This document shows, in pieces, positions 1-11,036 of a stretch of DNA of 64,000 bases; the first letter of the stretch is position 1; each line of letters starts with the position of its first letter. Made by a program: the position numbers and the translations under genes. The DNA comes from Panax quinquefolius. Lineage: Eukaryota > Streptophyta > Magnoliopsida > Apiales > Araliaceae. The stretch is taken from positions 84,754,005 through 84,818,004 of the forward strand of contig CM035165.1 in NCBI GenBank assembly GCA_020205615.1, read 5' to 3'. Below the pieces are notes generated by a model. It had not been told where the DNA came from and made no database searches. It saw only the letters and a list, made by a program, of their open reading frames with translations.

Positions 1-1371
1 GTAAAGAAGAAGGATGGATTGTTATGACTTTGTATTGACTATAGGGAGTTGAACAAGTTGATGATCAAGAATAAATACTCATTGCCCAGGATCGATGATC
101 TATTTGATCAGTTGAAATGGGAAAAGTATTTTTCTAAGATAGATTTGTATACACGGTATTATAAACTGAAAGTAGGGAAGGAGGGTGTACCTAAGACAGA
201 GTTCAGGACTCGTTTTGGCCATTATGAGTTTCTAGTTATGTCGTTTGGGTTGACAAATGTGCCGGCCGCATTTATGGATATGATGAACATAGTGTTCAAG
301 AAATACTCGAACAAGTTCGTCATAGTGTTCATTGATGATATTCTAGTCTATTCTAAGATGCCAGAAGATCACGCTAAACATTTAATGTTAGTGTTAGAAA
401 CACTACGGAAGGAAAAGTTGTATGAGAAATTCACTAAGTGTGAATTTTGGCTTAAAAGTGTATATTTTTTAGGGCACGTTATCGACAAAGATGAGAATTC
501 AATGGATCCAGCGAAGGTGGAAACAATTATTAATTAGGAACAACCGAAAATGCCAACCGAGGTGCGGATTTTCCTAGGGTTAGCGGGATACTATCAAAGG
601 TTCATCCAGGACTTTTCTAAAATAGATACTCCGTTGACAAATATGACAAGAAAGACTGTGAAGTATGTGTTGACGGAGAAATGTGAGAGTAGTTTTTAAC
701 AACTAAAAAAGAGGTTAAGTGAAGCACCTGTATTATCTTTACCAGATAATACAGGAAATTTTATAGTTTATAGTGTTGCTTCGCATAGAGGACTGAGGTG
801 TGTGCTCATGCAGCATGTCAAGGTCATTGCGTCTGCATCACGACAGTTAAAGAATTATGAGAAAGTTTATCCTACTCAAGATCCGGAACTGGCAGCGTTA
901 GTTTTTGCCTTAAAAACTTGGAGACACTATTTATACGGGGAGAATTGTGAGATATACACAGACCATAAAAGTTTGAAATATATCTTCAGGCAGAAGGAGT
1001 TGAATATGAGGCATAGAAGGTGGTTAGAGTTAATAAAAAATTACAATTGCGATATCTTATATCATCCAGGGAAAGAGAATGTTGTGTCCGATGCCTTAGG
1101 TAGGAAGGGTCAGGAGAAGCTATCAATGTTAACGACTCAAAACGAGTTAATGGCAAAGATGACACGTATGAACATAGAGGTTAGGTTGTCGAGTGAATCT
1201 GTAAAAAAGTTAATTACGATGGAGACTCGACCAACAATTATGGAACGAGTGAAGGAAGTACAACTCAAAGACGAGGAGTGCGAGCTAATGAAGAAGAGAA
1301 TTGAAGATGAAGAGAAAATTAGGTATAGGCTTGAAAAGGAGGAAGTGCATAACGCCACTGTGCTGGGATGA
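1..1371 (+). pseudogene. E1 pol: reverse transcriptase and RNase H, three in-frame stops
   Basis: One reading frame runs from base 1 to 1371 and is broken only by stops at 25, 535 and 697. No frameshift is seen. The RT part has the fingers motif [10 protein letters not shown], the [11 protein letters not shown] block and the catalytic FIDDILVYS box at about 328-354. RNase H follows with [20 protein letters not shown] and YTDHKSLKY, then the [15 protein letters not shown] tether motif. It would have copied element RNA into DNA in cytoplasmic particles. The frame ends in a charged stretch ([14 protein letters not shown]) that normally leads into integrase, and here integrase is cut off. Ty3-gypsy assignment is secure; the Tekay/Del clade is inferred from the C-terminal region downstream. 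Confidence 0.93.
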
Positions 1372-1388
1372 AGTAGGTGAACGTCGAA

Positions 1389-1885
1389 TGTTGGGACCCT
1401 AAATGGTAAAACAAACGACAGATGTAGTGAAGTTAATACGGACACAACTGGTAGCAGCTCAAGACAGAAAGAAGAAGTATGCGGATCCTCACCGTGAAAA
1501 GAGGGAGTTTAAAGTTGGTTCGTACGTTTTTTTGAAGGTGTCACCCTGTAAAGGGAAGATACGCTTTGGTAAGAAAGGGAAGTTGAGTTTGAGGTTTATA
1601 GGACCTTTTGAGATCTTAAGGAGAATTGGAGAGGTAGCTTATGAAATAGCTTTACCTTCAGAGTTGGAGCATATATATAATGTGTTTCACGTGTCAGTAT
1701 TACGTCTTTATAAACAGGATTATAAGCACATAATAGAATATGAACCTATTCAGGTTGAAAAAGACTTAACGTTTGAAGAACTTCCAATTCAGATTATTAA
1801 TAGGAAGGAACAAGTCTTAAGGAATAAGATAATACCTTCGGTGGAGGTAGTATGGAGGAACCATAATGCCAAAGCAGCAACGTGA
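1389..1885 (+). pseudogene. E1 integrase C-terminal domain with GPY/F module and chromodomain-like tail
   Basis: The open stretch begins with KMVKQTTDVVKLI and AAQDRKKKYAD, which lie just after the catalytic core in plant chromoviruses. It continues through FKVGSYVFLKVSPCKG and GPFEILRRIGEVAYEIALP (the GPY/F module) to a tail with LPIQIINRKEQVLRNK and VEVVWRNHN, which resembles the Tekay-type chromodomain. The frame differs from that of RT-RNase H. The zinc finger and DDE core that should lie between them are missing, which implies a deletion of several hundred bases near 1372-1402. A stop at 1883 replaces the usual Trp of the terminal TWELE-like motif. Confidence 0.9.
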
Positions 1886-1959
1886 GAACTCGAGAGTAAA
1901 AAGAAGGAAAATTTTCCCCATTTGTTTACTTAATTGTGTCGAGATTCTGGGGACAGAAT

Positions 1960-1978
1960 CCTTATAAGGGGGGAATAA
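1960..1978 (+). other. E1 polypurine tract
   Basis: AAGGGGGGAATAA lies directly before the LTR start (TGTTACGCC at 1979). It is preceded by ACAGAATCCTTAT, the same context seen before the LTRs of E2 and E3. By position this is the plus-strand primer site. Confidence 0.85.
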
Positions 1979-2873
1979 TGTTACGCCACAGAAAAATTAA
2001 ATTATTATGTGAATTAAATTTTATTTAATTAAATGAATATAATTGTTTATTAAAGTTAGTAAGTTGTTTAAAGGTCATTCTATGACCTAGAATGTGTGAA
2101 TGTGGTTATGATTCTGGTTGTGTGCTAGAATTAAATGATTTGAATTTCCAAGACGAAATTAAAGTTTTTTCGAGAAATTTTCGAAAAATCACTATTCATC
2201 CGTTTCTGCTCGGGAATTATTTTTGAATTTCTGAGAAACGCGTAATGATAGAATTCTAAGATGATATGGAATATCCAATAATATTTCAGTTATGGCAAAT
2301 GAAGTTTTCGCCTGCGGACTTATAACCCTAAGGGTTGGGGAAAGTGAAATCTAAAAAAGAAATGATTAAGTATAATAAGAATTTTTATTATACGTGAAGA
2401 ATTTGAGTATGATAGTAGGTATTGTACAAGTATAATACAAAGATAATATGACGTATAATATGAATATCACACGAAGTATATACGAAGAGAATACAAGAAT
2501 AATACAGTAAGAATACGAATAAGTCTTAATGGACTTTAGCTATATGACCTAGACTTTATCAAGCCTAATTGTACAATGAATGAGGCCTAATGATGAATTA
2601 TATCAAGGCCCAATGATAAGTTAAATCAAGCCCAAGACTAGGCCCGATATTGAATTAATTCCAAGCCCGAACCAAGAACTGAACACGTAGGTCTGACCGA
2701 TGGGTTAAGGGGGGGGTAAATGGGTTGGGGCAACCCATGACGGCCCTACAACCCCACAGAGTCGGCCGCTTGGTGGCCAAGTAAGTTGGTTAGCTTCATT
2801 TGGAAGTTTTGAAGAGGATGTGTCAATAATAAGGAGGTGCCATAATGACCATTTTACCCTCACTTTGATTTTC

Positions 2874-2881
2874 TATAAATA
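2874..2881 (+). promoter_or_regulatory. TATA box of E1 LTR
   Basis: TATAAATA lies about 0.9 kb into the LTR, 50 bp before the GA microsatellite. The corresponding place in the E2 LTRs also has a TATA-like word (CCTATAAATA on the minus strand at about 13778-13792 and 35936-35948). Transcription would start roughly 30 bp downstream. Confidence 0.6.
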
Positions 2882-2928
2882 AGAAGCTTAAGAGTTCATT
2901 TTTTAGTTTACAAACATTGAACACTTAT

Positions 2929-2931
<3 letters not shown>

Positions 2932-2959
<28 letters not shown>
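2932..2959 (+). repeat. (GA)14 microsatellite
   Basis: An uninterrupted 28-bp GA run just downstream of the predicted LTR TATA box, so probably within the transcribed leader. It is not seen in the E2 LTRs. Confidence 0.95.
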
Positions 2960-2964
<5 letters not shown>

Positions 2965-5335
2965 TATAAAAATGAATCAAAGAAGAAATGAAGTAAACTA
3001 AACAAGCTTTAAGCAAGAACGCGAAGAACGCAAAGGTAAAAACACAAAAACTTAGACTTTCAATTATATTTGATTAAGTTTTTATAAGAGAGTATGAATT
3101 GGTGGAGCATGTCTCTTTCGGAGTAATAAGGATGGATATTAGTGAACAAAAACATTAATAAGCCATGTCTAAGTGAGAATCATAATCGACTAATTAAGCA
3201 TTAATCGAAGAAAATCATCAAAACTTAGGAATTGTTGTTGATGGAAAAATTGAAAATTATCAAATATAAGTTAGGTGAAAAATGCTTAGTTAAGATATAT
3301 ATGATTTACCAATGGATTGATTCCATTTGGTTTGGCATAAAAATATTTAGTAATGAAGTTATGACAAAATTTACGGGAAAAGACGTTAATTGTCGAAATT
3401 GTAGTTAACTAAGATTTCTGGAACAATAGTCAAAAGTCATTGTTTAACTTAAAAATCTAGGTTTTCGATGGAGTAACGAAGAAAAATGTATTTAAGAGTC
3501 GTGGACTCCAAAATGATCAAATTCGGACTTAAAACAAAAAAAACGAGCGAAGAACGCTCACGAGCGTTTAACAAATGCATAATGAAAATTTAAACAGTGA
3601 GTTTATCGTTAAAGGATTCAAAAACTTATTTTGTCTAGATGAAATCTTAGTACATGAGATATGTGGGATAATGGCTTTTGAACAAGCCAATTCCGAGTTA
3701 TAATGATCGCGTTACAAGCCCGGGAGGTAATCATATTAAAAATTGTAAAAAAAAATCAAAGGCTCAAGGGAGGCACTGCAGCGCCACCCATGCCTTGTAA
3801 AGCCCTACTGCAACATCGGCTCAGGGGCTCAGTCACTACTAACTCGTACTGCAGTGCGAGTATTAGACCTAAAGGTGGTGTTGCAGCACCCTTAAGGAAA
3901 AAAATTCCGACGTAAGCTTTTGTTAATCCAACTTTTCACGTTTTAATTACGGGGAATGTATATACTTAATATACACGAAGAAAGACTTTCTAAATGACAT
4001 GTATAACTATGAATTTAGGAATTAAACGTTGATTAAAGTAATTAAATGAAGAACGTAAAATGCAAAGTAGTGAACTGTGAAATGTATTCGAGTATAACGT
4101 GTGTCATGAAGTTATATAGAATGTAATAGACATGCGTAGTACTTAAACGACGATCGATGAGTATTGGTTTATGACATGTAATGTCAATAATCCGTCATAA
4201 ATGTTAATAAGCAGTAATGAACTTAAAATAAGCTTGGACGAATATTATTAATGAAATAAATTCGATTAAGATATAGAAGAGAAAGAAGTTGGTATAAACA
4301 ATGTGTTTAGATTGTTTGGTAGCTAATTTCAGTGTGCTATATGAATATATCATGTAGATACTGTAAAGACTAAGAACGATTGAACTTAAAGTAGAAGACG
4401 ATTGAATGCAAGTTTTACTAACGCTTGTCTGACCTTAGTGTTAGTTATATTTTTGTTATTCATGTTATAACATGCATGAATTTTTTTACGAAAGAGTCGA
4501 TGCCGGTTTTAACTCGCCTAGACAAACCTTAAGTTTGATTGATTTGTTTACAAGTCTTTTAATATAGTATTGATAACGCTATCCTAAGCCAATTATTTGA
4601 TACGAATTCAAAGGTAAGTCTTAGTATGAATAAACAAAGGTGTTTTATTCGTTTACTCGACAGGCACACGAGGTTGCCAAAACTTAAATGTAAATACGTT
4701 TAACAGATGAATGTTGATCAACATAGAGTACTATATGCTGATCAACTAGAAGTGCTCGTAAGATATATCGGACTTACGGTCTTAGTGTCGGGTTGTCCTT
4801 TTCATGAATGAAAACGAAATGAGAATGTTCATGGTCTTTTGACCTACTCAGAATTCTTAAGTATATGTATATACTTTGGAACTATTTTAAATGAATGAAA
4901 AAATGCTATTTCAATTGTTCATAGTACTTTATAACTATTTGTTCAATTAGTGAAGATAAATAATATGATTCTTGATGTTTATATTTTATTATATTGTTAG
5001 ACTTACTGAGCTAGTTATGCTCACTTCTTGCTTGAATTATATGATTGCAGCTAAGAACGAATGGACCGAGGGTTCCATTATGGATAAGGGAAAAGTCAAG
5101 ATAGATAAATAAGTTATCATGTAATGGACTAGTATATATTTGTATGAACTTATACTATGACAGTGAAGAATGTAATGGTTAACAGAACCTGGGAAAGATT
5201 TATTATTATTATTGTAATAAGAACTTAGCAAATATATTCCTTTTGATATAGTTTTATTGGAATGAATGTATAGTTAGTAGTACCGTGTAACATTATATCC
5301 GTCTATTGGAAGTACCCGTATTTGGGGGTGTCATA

Positions 5336-6190
5336 GTCGCTGCCCCCCCCCCTTCTGCCATCGTAACCCCTCTATATCGTTGTCGCCCCCCCGCTGTAGT
5401 CATGACCCTCGCCTCCTCACCTACACCCTCGCCGGTCTGGGTGGCCATACAAGGTAAGTTGAAATTATTGCTTCAATAGTTATGGTTAATGGAGAATATG
5501 AAATTAAAATTTGTGAATATTATTGTTGAATGGAGTTTTACTATCAGAAATTGGGAATATAGTTTTTCTATCTGAAATTTGTGTATCTTTGTTTTGGAAT
5601 GTTATATATATAAATATATCAGAAAATGGTGTATATTATTGTTGACTCTTAAATTAGTATGTATTATTGTTGAATATGAAATTAAAGCATATTATTGTTG
5701 AATCTGAAATTTGAGATTACTGATAATTTGGATAATTTGAGATTATTGAAAGATTGTTTAATTATTTGACTTCTTGTTGATGTTGTTGAAATTAGGAATA
5801 AGCTTTGGTATTTTTGTTCATGTTACTGAAATTAGTAATAATTTTGGACTTCTTGTTGTTGTTGTTGCTGCTGAAATTTTGTTTTAAATTTTGCTTAAAT
5901 TGGGATAAATGTATATGCTGAAATTGGGATTCATATGCTTTGATTTGAGACTTCATATTATTTAAAAATTTGGAACTTCAGAACATTAACATTGATATTA
6001 GGGTTCTGTCTGTCTATTGAGCACTCAGATAATGGTTTCATTAATTTGTATGTTTGTTTATAGTGGTTAGCTTAGGATTAAAAATGTGATATTCGATATT
6101 TCCGACAGAATTTCTATTAGAATTCTTCAATTGCAAAATTTGTGGGCCATGCAAGTATATTTATTTATTATTTAATTAGTTTTCCAATAT
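5336..6190. other. CACTA-side flank: C-rich segment then AT-rich stretch
   Basis: Directly after E1 there is a C-rich stretch (5339-5440, with a run of 11 C) that could be a short exon; it ends CATACAAG followed by GTAAGTT, a good plant donor site. From 5460 to about 6170 the sequence is AT-rich with recurring TATTATTGTTGAAT words and looks like intron or intergenic DNA. I recognise no protein here. It most likely belongs to the CACTA element whose genes follow. Confidence 0.4.
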
Positions 6191-6196
6191 TAAAAT

Positions 6197-7120
6197 AAAC
6201 TAAGTAGCATTTACTTAGTTTCTTACTACTAAAATAAAATAAAATAAATTTAATTTAATTTAGTTTATTAAATAAAATAAATTTAAAAAATTAGATAATA
6301 TAATAATATAATAAAATAAATAATATTTATAAATTAAATTATTTTGAATAAAATACAAATTTGATTTGATTTAAAAACTAAATTAAATTAAATAAAAATA
6401 TTTAAAATATATAATATAATACAAATAAAATACAATACAATAAAACATAATAATAAAATTATAATAAATTAAATTAAATTAAAATAAATAAATAATTTAA
6501 TTTAATTTAATTTAATAATTTTTTTAAAATTATATAATATAATACAAAATAAAATAAATTACAATAAAACATAATAATAAATACAATAAAATATAATATA
6601 ATAATAAACTATGTAGCATTTGCTTAGTTGGGATGCAATTAAAAGAAACTGAATAAGTGTCTAAATTAAATAATATAATTTGGAACTTAATTAGAAACCC
6701 CACAGACAAGTAGGAGTGAATGCCAAACAGTGGTCCCTATATATATATTCCAAATAATAGTTTTCATAAACTAAGTAGCACTTACTTAGTTTATCATTGT
6801 CAAAATAAACTAAGAAGCATTTGCTTAGTTTGTCGCAATATTCAATAAACTCAATAAGTACTATATGTATATATATACATATATGTACTATACTTTAAAA
6901 TTTAGAAACCCGTTTGACAATTAGAAGTGAATGTCGAACAGTAGTCCCCATATATATTCCAAATAACAGTTCTCATAAACTAAGTAGCATTTACTTATTT
7001 TTGCATTTGTAAAATAAACTAAGTAGCATTTGCTTAGTTTGCCGCAATATTCAATAAACTCAATAATTCTCTCTCTTAGAAACCCGTTTGACATTCACTC
7101 ATTAAGAGTGAATGTCGAAT
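6197..7120. repeat. CACTA subterminal repeats: six palindromic 25-mers
   Basis: The inverted repeat AAACTAAG-n9-CTTAGTTT, with slight variation, occurs at 6197-6221, 6606-6629, 6768-6792, 6807-6831, 6977-7001 and 7016-7040. The last four belong to a longer unit that also carries TAGAAACCC, GAATGYCRAA and GCAATATTCAATAAACTCAATA; starts of this unit are at about 6692, 6903 and 7077. Clusters of short repeats in both orientations near the ends are typical of En/Spm (CACTA) elements, where the element's own protein binds. The CACTA-type terminal inverted repeat itself was not found. Confidence 0.7.
6220..6605. repeat. AT-rich low-complexity block
   Basis: Almost pure A/T built from TAAAATAAAAT, AAATTAAATT and ATAATATAAT words. 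It lies between the first and second copies of the subterminal palindrome. No coding or structural signal is seen beyond simple-sequence expansion. Confidence 0.8.
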
Positions 7121-7496
7121 AGTTCCTAGTTTTGGGACTGTTACTAGATGTTATGTCTCTCACTTAGGCCAATGCTAATACGAAACGGTTCATTTTTTGT
7201 TGTTTTGAGGATTTTTCGGCTGTTATCTCTACTTGTTCTTTGAGTGCATACTTAGATTAAGTTATCTTAGTCTATTTTGTGTTCTTGGAGACCATGGGGA
7301 GGTGCTGTCAAAATTTTCTTAAAACATATGAAACGTGCTCAACGTGTTGGCACTAGTGAGGAGAACCATCTAGGAATGGGATAGAAGCCTTAATTACTCC
7401 TATCACGTAGAGTGGAGATACTTGGAAAATATAATTCATGCATGGACCACATACATGAACATCCATGTACTGAATGCGTCTTCTATGCAGTTAAAG
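7121..7496 (+). other. Leader upstream of the CACTA transposase
   Basis: About 370 bp between the subterminal repeats and the likely transposase start. It holds no recognisable domain. Its place suggests promoter or 5' UTR of the CACTA genes, but no clear TATA box was identified. Confidence 0.35.
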
Positions 7497-8930
7497 ATGT
7501 CAGCCGACCGGAGTTGGATGTACCGTAGGATACCCAGTGATGGGAGGGGATTACTCTCAGCTTATCGTGATGGGGTGTCTAATTTATTGAACAAATCAAT
7601 AGAACATGCTGATGAACCGAACGGAAAGATGTGATGCTCATGTGTCAAGTGTAAAAACCTAATCTGGAAGAAAGTCGACTAGATTAAATTTAACTTATTT
7701 TCCCGTGGCTTTGTGGATGGGTTCTTCATATGGACTCATCACGGGGAATCAACTGAGTTGAGAGAAGTGATCGATAGTACTGTAGCACAACCAATTCAAT
7801 GGGATTCATACGTCAAAAACTATGATGCCGTGGAGATGTTAGTCGATGCTTATGGCCTTACCAATATTGAGTGGGCTGAAAATGAGCATTCTTCAAGTAG
7901 TGCTCAACATGTGCCAAATGTTACAGTTGGGACCTTTTACAAGTTGCTATCTGAATCTGGGGTCTTGTTGTATCCGGGAAATGTTAAGCACACCAAGCTT
8001 TCTATAGTGACTCAGCTCTTACACTTCAAGAATGAGCACGACTATAGTGAGAGTGGTTTCAACGATTTTCTTGCTCTATTTGGACCGTTCTTACCCAAGG
8101 ATCATACTCTTCCTTTAAATTATTACGAAGTTAAGAAGATGGTCAAGGGGTTAAATATGGGGTATTAGAAAATTGATGCTTGTGAGCAGGATTACATGTT
8201 ATACTATGGGGCGGACAGAGAAAAGGGATAGTGTGATATATATAACTTGCCTCGCTATAAGGTGACAAAACGTGGGGGAAGGAGAAACATGTGCCCAAGA
8301 AGATCTTACGGTACTTTTCTCTTGCACCGAGGCTTCAACAGCTATTCATGTCGTCCCATATAGCTCAACATATGAGTTGGCATAGAATAAATGATGTCGT
8401 GCCTAGTCAGCTGATGTCGTGGCATAGAATAAATGAGTTGACATGACTACTGATGGCTTTTTCCCTTTTAATAATTTTAGTCAGTCGTACTTAGTTTGGC
8501 CAGTCATTATGGTTGCTTATAATCTTCCACCTTTAATGTGCATGAGGGATCCGTATTTGTTCTTGACTTTACTCATACCAGGGGATAAAAGTCCTACAAA
8601 AGACATTAATGTGTATCTTTGATCGTTAGTAGATAAACTAAAGATGTTTTGGGAGACAGGGGTCCAGACATATGATAAATTGATATGCGAAAATTTTGTG
8701 ATGAAGGCAACCTTGTTATGGACTATCACTGACTTTTAAGCTCTTGGGATGGTTAGTGGTTGGTCAACTCATGGGAAGCTGTCATGTCCAGTGTGTATAG
8801 GGGATGTGCAAGGCAATCAATTGCAACATTGGCGAAAATATAGTTTCTTTGGAACTGTTCATAGATTCTTGCCGCTTGATCACAATTACAGAAAGATGTC
8901 TGCATTGTTCATGCATGGGTGGAAATGATG
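7497..8930 (+). pseudogene. CACTA (En/Spm) TNP2-type transposase, broken
   Basis: The best start is the ATG at 7497, giving MSADRSWMYRRIPSDGRG, the usual beginning of the transposase-associated domain (PF13963 type). GLLSAYRDGVSNLL, CVKCKNLIWKK and SRGFVDGFFIWTHHGES follow in the same frame. That frame has stops at 7632, 7680, 8166 and 8229, and a frameshift near 8300 leads to MSSHIAQHMSWH. The Transposase_21/TNP2 part then shows LVWPVIMVAYNLPPLMCMR, PGDKSPTKDINVYL, GMVSGWSTHGKLSCPVC and RFLPLDHNYRK. The intact protein would bind and cut the element ends. The copy cannot make a full product. Confidence 0.9.
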
Positions 8931-8939
8931 TTTAACGCA

Positions 8940-9032
8940 CCTCCCGACCGGGTGAATGCGCTACAGCTAGTATGCGCGGTACGATGCCACATTTATGCAG
9001 ACTATCTTGCAGGATTTTCACGTAAGTTAATC
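8940..9032 (+). pseudogene. Small exon-like remnant between the CACTA genes
   Basis: Encodes RVNALQLVCAVRCHIYADYLAGF and runs into GTAAGTT at about 9019, a plausible donor site. The next AT-rich stretch (9030-9120) looks like an intron. It could be the end of the transposase gene or the start of the next gene; I cannot decide which. Confidence 0.4.
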
Positions 9033-9134
9033 ATATTATATTAGTACATAGTTGTTAAGTTTGACAAAATCAAGTGTTCCTAACTTTAAAACTTTTGTTA
9101 TAGATTTATTATATATATAACCTGAGTATCTCTC

Positions 9135-10120
9135 AGACAGCTGGCGACGATGTGATTATTTCACATGTCACTAAGAATTACTCCGGCTGGCTATATGAGA
9201 TGCAACATCAGAGATCACCATTCCCGCATAGTCTCTGATTAGCCTAGCAGGCTATGTGTGCACACTGGGATGCTGATGACTTCAAGAAGAAGTCTGAGCA
9301 GGCGAAGAAGAATCGTGGCCAGCTTCGCATAGTACACACCACTGGTTCTAAGTCTTTCGAGGAGGCGAGGACGGTAAGTGCACTATATTTAGTTGTTTAG
9401 TTATCAAGTTCTCACATAAATACTTAATACATGTTTTTTGAATGTCTTTATTTGGTCTTGGGGAGGACCTTGGGGAGGACCTTGGGGAGGACTTTGGGTC
9501 GAGATCCGACCATGTTAGAGTTTTGGGATAGAGCCCAAACAACTAAGGACGAGTGTGCTTTGTCTCAGGCAGCATTAGCTATACGGGTAAAATTCATTTA
9601 CTATTTAGCTTTTATTAATAATTAATAGTTAATAAAATGATATAATTAACTCACGTGTACACAATAAATTACATGACCGGTTTTAGAAACTTCAGAACCA
9701 GCGTATAGCTGAGTTCGAGGCTATTAGGAGGGGTTCTGAGCCATTAGATTCCACCACCCCCTTCCCGATATTATATTATTTCGGGATGAGGAACTAAGAC
9801 TATGGGTCACGTCTTAGGATCCCCCAACTAGTAGTACCGGCATGTATAAGTGTTGGGTCTGCCAAGAATACCCGCATATACACTACCTAGAGGTAATAAT
9901 ATTTTTATGTTTCACGGAATTATCATAATTTATCACATTATATAAATTATTATTAGTAATGTTACAATATATTTTTGTAGGCTCTAGTCAGCGCCAGCGT
10001 CAACGTCTGAGAGCACATGTCAGACCATCTCATACAGGCGCTGGCTTGGGTAACGAGTTATTCTAGAGGTTGATAGCGGCCGTGTCGGATATGTTAGTTC
10101 CCAGAGGCACAATAGTTATT
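9135..10120 (+). pseudogene. Second CACTA gene, Transposase_24-like (plant En/Spm), fragmented
   Basis: Exon-like blocks separated by AT-rich, GT...AG-like gaps: about 9135-9372 (YEMQHQRSPF, DADDFKKKSEQAKKNRGQLR, VHTTGSKSFEEAR), 9460-9588 (PTMLEFWDRAQTTKDE, LSQAALAIR), 9687-9890 (QNQRIAEFEAIRRGSEP) and 9980-10120 (RLIAAVSDMLVPRGT). The order KRSEQ-K-NRG, HTTGSKSF, then a variable PT-x-EF/FW block is that of the PF03004 Transposase_24 family encoded by plant CACTA elements. Stops lie at about 9171 and 9237, so it is decayed. Exon limits are approximate. Confidence 0.7.
9460..9500 (+). repeat. Four-copy 14-bp direct repeat in an exon
   Basis: The unit CTTGGGGAGGACCT is repeated, the last copy degenerate, and encodes an LGRT-type peptide repeat. 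It falls at the start of an exon of the Transposase_24-like gene and is probably a local slippage expansion. Confidence 0.85.
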
Positions 10121-10147
10121 TAGAAGGGACCATCTCATACGGGCGCT

Positions 10148-11029
10148 GACATGATCTTGTCATTAGCTTATGTTTTGCATATATAAGGCCTTTGAAATGT
10201 ATTCGTTGAAGACATTTGTTGAAGCATTAAATGCTTTTGACATTTCTGAGCTTTGATGGAGACTTTCTGCACAACTTCTGATTAGCAGTTAGACTAACTA
10301 ACACAACAGACTGTTGTCTCACCTAACACCTGAAAATGTGTTTTCTGTTGACCTATAGTGCTTTCCTTGGATTCTTCAACACGTTTCTTTGTTATATACT
10401 AAGGATGACTGTTGTGTCATTGGGACTCCCGATGACTTCAACGTTTATAATCTATTCCACATTTGTTGTGATTTATTCTTAAACAAATGGGCAAGGCTCG
10501 ATGCTTCTGATGCAGATAGATGATTCTCTACGATTCTGATCATGCTGTCTTGCCACCTTGGTGCTTGATCCGGTACTGATAGAAGAGAACACTAAGATTT
10601 CTCTTAAGCACTGACACACTATGATCTTAACTTGTTTGACTTGCAGACTCTACGATTCCGAGAGCACTCTACAATTCTTGAGTTTGACTCGGCAGGCGTT
10701 TGGACCACTCTACAATTTCAGGAGAGGCCCTTCAAAGCAGACAGACTATAATTCTCGATGCTCTACGATTCTGCCTTTGCTTCTACAAGCTTGATAGACT
10801 ACGATTCTGTTGAAGCCTATCTATTACATCTCAAGATATAGATCAACCTAACAATTTTGATCTCTTCATCTATACATTCATTTACATAATTATAAACATT
10901 AAAAGCTCAGATCAACCTAACAAATTTGATCTATCACTAAGTCCTTGTACATGTATTCCTTGAAGGACTTTACATATAATCATGAATATTTACTTTCAAC
11001 ATCAAATTTAAACATGCAATCTCCCAACA
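10148..11029 (-). repeat. Sirevirus 3' LTR, probably incomplete at the left end
   Basis: On the minus strand it begins TGTTGGGAGATTGCATG at 11029, right after the PPT. The left limit near 10148 (TGACATGATC) is a guess: a TATA-like word (CCTTATATATGC, about 10173-10186) lies only about 35 bp from it, leaving no room for normal R and U5, so the LTR may be truncated or end elsewhere. Seven variants of CTCTACGATTC occur between about 10515 and 10810, a repeat cluster in U3. Confidence 0.7.
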
Positions 11030-11036
11030 ATCTCCC

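Larger units (their letters stand above)
1..5335 (+). mobile_element. E1: 3' part of a Tekay/Del-like Ty3-gypsy retrotransposon
   Basis: The window opens inside pol. In order it shows reverse transcriptase, RNase H, the integrase C-terminal and chromodomain-like region, a polypurine tract and one 3.36-kb LTR. Order and motifs are those of plant Ty3-gypsy chromoviruses. The 5' LTR, gag and protease lie outside the window, so the TSD cannot be tested. Its LTR is related to that of E2 (11037-37011): same TGTWACGCC start, same GGGGGYGTCA-type end and the same PPT context. It appears to be inserted in the CACTA element that follows, although only its right-hand junction is visible. Confidence 0.9.
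1979..5335 (+). repeat. E1 3' LTR (about 3.36 kb)
   Basis: The LTR starts with TGTTACGCC and ends near 5333-5335 in GGGGGTGTCATA, matching the ends of the E2 LTRs after reverse complementing. A TATA box, a GA microsatellite and a GC-rich patch at 3758-3895 lie inside it. The word GAGCTAGTTATGCTCAC at 5008-5024 recurs, in related form, in the LTRs of E2, the triple-LTR element and E4. No coding capacity is supported; the open stretch at 3703-3915 is just the GC-rich patch. Confidence 0.85.

Noticed and set aside
5339..5400. C-rich runs as a possible G-quadruplex or telomere-like signal
   Set aside because: Two short C runs without regular spacing or a telomeric repeat unit; more likely a slippage or consensus artefact in an exon-like stretch.
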